DNA from: Pseudomonadota bacterium
GTDB lineage: Bacteria > Pseudomonadota > Gammaproteobacteria > Xanthomonadales > Xanthomonadaceae
Assembly (NCBI GenBank): GCA_023430045.1
Contig: JAEZCF010000016.1
Coordinates: 1 to 37,063 of the forward strand
Direction of reading: 5' to 3'
DNA length: 37,063 nt
Below are positions 35,613 to 37,063 of this stretch, in pieces. Each line of letters begins with the position of its first letter. The first letter of the stretch is position 1. The notes beneath the pieces were generated by a model. The model was not told where the DNA came from. It saw only the letters and a list, made by a program, of their open reading frames with translations, and did no database searches. The translations under genes and the position numbers were made by a program.

Positions 35613-37040
35613 ATGCTCAAGCAACTGTGGGCCACCAAGCATCCGCACGCCGCCCATGAAGACGCCAACGGCCTGAGCCTGGCGCGTACCCTGGGCCCCT
35701 GGGGCCTGACCGCACTGGGCATCGGCGCGGTGATCGGCGGCGGCATCTTCGTCATCACCGGCCAGGCGGCCGCCAACCATGCTGGCCCCGCGATCATGCT
35801 GTCCTTCGTGCTGGCCGCCATCTGCTGCGCGTTCTGCGCGATGGCCTACGCCGAATTCGCGTCCATGGTGCCGGTCTCCGGCAGCGCCTACAGCTATACC
35901 TACGCCACCTTCGGCGAGCTCTCGGCGTGGTTCATCGGCTGGATGCTGGTGCTGGAATACGGGGTGTCCGCATCGGCGGTGGCAGTCAGCTGGACCGGCT
36001 ATTTCCTCAGCCTGCTCAGTCATTTCGACATCCACCTGCCTGCGGCGCTGGTGACCGCGCCCCTGGATGGCCAGCTGCGGCCGACCGGGGCGATCGCCAA
36101 CGTGCCGGCGGCGATCCTGGTGCTGCTGCTCACCTGGTTGTGCTACGTCGGCATCCGCAAATCCTCGGCGATGAACATGGCGATGGTGGTGCTGAAGACC
36201 GGCCTGATCATCCTGGTGATCGCGGTCGGCTGGAAGTACGTGGATCCGGCCAACTGGACGCCCTTCATCCCTGAAAACGAGGGGCCCGGCCGATATGGCA
36301 TGGATGGCGTGCTGCGTGGTGCAGCGATGGTGTTCTTCGCCTACATCGGCTTCGAGGCGGTATCCGTGGCCGCGCAGGAATCGCACCGGCCGCAGCGCGA
36401 CATGCCGATCGGCATGATGCTGTCACTGGTGGTGTGCACCGTGCTGTACATCGCCATGGCCGCGGTGATGACCGGGTTGGTGCCGTACCAGCTGCTGGGC
36501 ACCGATGAGCCGGTGGTGACCGCCGTGGCCGCACATCCGCAGCTGGGCTGGCTGCGCGTGGTGGTGGAAATCGGCGCACTGGTCGGGCTGTCCTCGGTGG
36601 TCCTGGTGATGATCATCGCGCAGCCGCGCATCTTCATGATCATGGGCCGTGATGGCCTGCTGCCGCCGGTATTCACGAAGATCCATCCGACCTACCGCAC
36701 GCCGCACATCAACACGGTCATCACCGGTATCGGCATCGCGCTGCTGGCGGCGCTGTTCCCGCTGGACGTGCTGGGCGAGCTGACGTCGATGGGCACGCTG
36801 ATCGCCTTCGCGGCGGTGTGTGCGGGCGTGCTGATCCTGCGCCGCACGCAGCCGGACCTGCCCCGCCCGTTCCGCATTCCCGGTGCCTGGCTGGTGTGCA
36901 GCCTGGGCGTGCTGAGCTGCCTGGCGCTGCTGTCGGCGATGACGGTGCACAACTGGATGTTGATGGGCGGATGGACGGTGGCCGGGTTTGTCATCTACTT
37001 CGCGTACGGGCACCGGCACAGCCGCCTGCGCGGGAAGTGA
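35613..37040 (+). CDS. APC-family amino acid permease (second of two tandem paralogues)
   Basis: 475 residues from ATG 35613 (MLKQLWATKHPHAAHED), about 12 transmembrane helices. The helix 1 signature GIGAVIGGGIFVITG and the next 20 residues are nearly identical to the first permease. EFASMVPVSGSAYSYTYATFGE, FIGFEAVSVAAQESHRPQRDMPIG and LLGTDEPVVTA also align, so it is a tandem duplicate that has diverged mainly in the N-terminal leader and loops. The substrate is unknown. It is complete within the window. Confidence 0.93.
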   Translation: MLKQLWATKHPHAAHEDANGLSLARTLGPWGLTALGIGAVIGGGIFVITGQAAANHAGPAIMLSFVLAAICCAFCAMAYAEFASMVPVSGSAYSYTYATFGELSAWFIGWMLVLEYGVSASAVAVSWTGYFLSLLSHFDIHLPAALVTAPLDGQLRPTGAIANVPAAILVLLLTWLCYVGIRKSSAMNMAMVVLKTGLIILVIAVGWKYVDPANWTPFIPENEGPGRYGMDGVLRGAAMVFFAYIGFEAVSVAAQESHRPQRDMPIGMMLSLVVCTVLYIAMAAVMTGLVPYQLLGTDEPVVTAVAAHPQLGWLRVVVEIGALVGLSSVVLVMIIAQPRIFMIMGRDGLLPPVFTKIHPTYRTPHINTVITGIGIALLAALFPLDVLGELTSMGTLIAFAAVCAGVLILRRTQPDLPRPFRIPGAWLVCSLGVLSCLALLSAMTVHNWMLMGGWTVAGFVIYFAYGHRHSRLRGK

Positions 37041-37050
37041 GGGTGTTGCG

Positions 37051-37063
37051 GGGGCTGCGCCCC
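37051..37063 (+). terminator. Possible terminator stem at the window edge
   Basis: GGGGC-TGC-GCCCC lies 10 bases after the second permease stop. The window ends at the stem, so a T tract cannot be seen. Confidence 0.35.

Overview
The window looks like chromosomal DNA of a Stenotrophomonas species, most likely of the S. maltophilia complex. The evidence is high GC content, xanthomonad gene order around the rpf (DSF quorum-sensing) locus, and many short GTAG-ended palindromes of the kind described in S. maltophilia as SMAG elements (REP superfamily). I count 31 protein genes. I see no tRNA, rRNA, CRISPR array, prophage or transposase gene. No gene-free stretch exceeds 300 bases.

Left part (1-19.9 kb), almost all minus strand. 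From right to left it reads dapB, carA, carB, greA, rpfE, recJ, then rpfD, prfB, lysS, rpfG, rpfC. This is the rpf region of xanthomonads. rpfG and rpfC encode the DSF sensor/HD-GYP pair, and no rpfH lies between them. The enterobacterial order recJ-prfB-lysS is interrupted here by rpfD and by a three-gene plus-strand cassette: a membrane acyltransferase, a PAP2 phosphatase with an extra membrane half, and a DUF1176 periplasmic protein. prfB carries the classical programmed +1 frameshift. The carA leader contains a terminator-like hairpin ending in T6.

Middle (19.9-27.6 kb). An orphan NarL/FixJ response regulator is followed by a secreted M23 peptidase, with two tandem palindromic operator-like sites between them. 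A feoA-feoB-Cys-rich small protein operon follows behind a Fur-like box. Leucine/branched-chain catabolism genes (liuC-type hydratase, HMG-CoA lyase, type II hydroxyacyl-CoA dehydrogenase) come next, interrupted by a five-unit 35-bp repeat array. The EF-P paralogue EfpL/YeiP ends this part.

Right part (27.6-37.06 kb). It holds a small lipoprotein, a coupled DUF2388-DUF4105 pair, divergent D-2-hydroxyglutarate dehydrogenase and serA (functionally linked in serine synthesis), a Nudix hydrolase, and two tandem paralogous APC-family amino acid permeases separated by a terminator.

The region is mainly housekeeping plus regulation, and I do not see an obvious new defence or mobile system. The most distinctive signal is in the repeats. 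SMAG clusters are built with GTAG ends facing outward, and in five genes (probably seven) the UAG stop codon is the TAG of the repeat's own GTAG terminus, so the stop is followed at once by a hairpin. Only 8 of the 31 genes use TAG, and 7 of those 8 have it inside GTAG.
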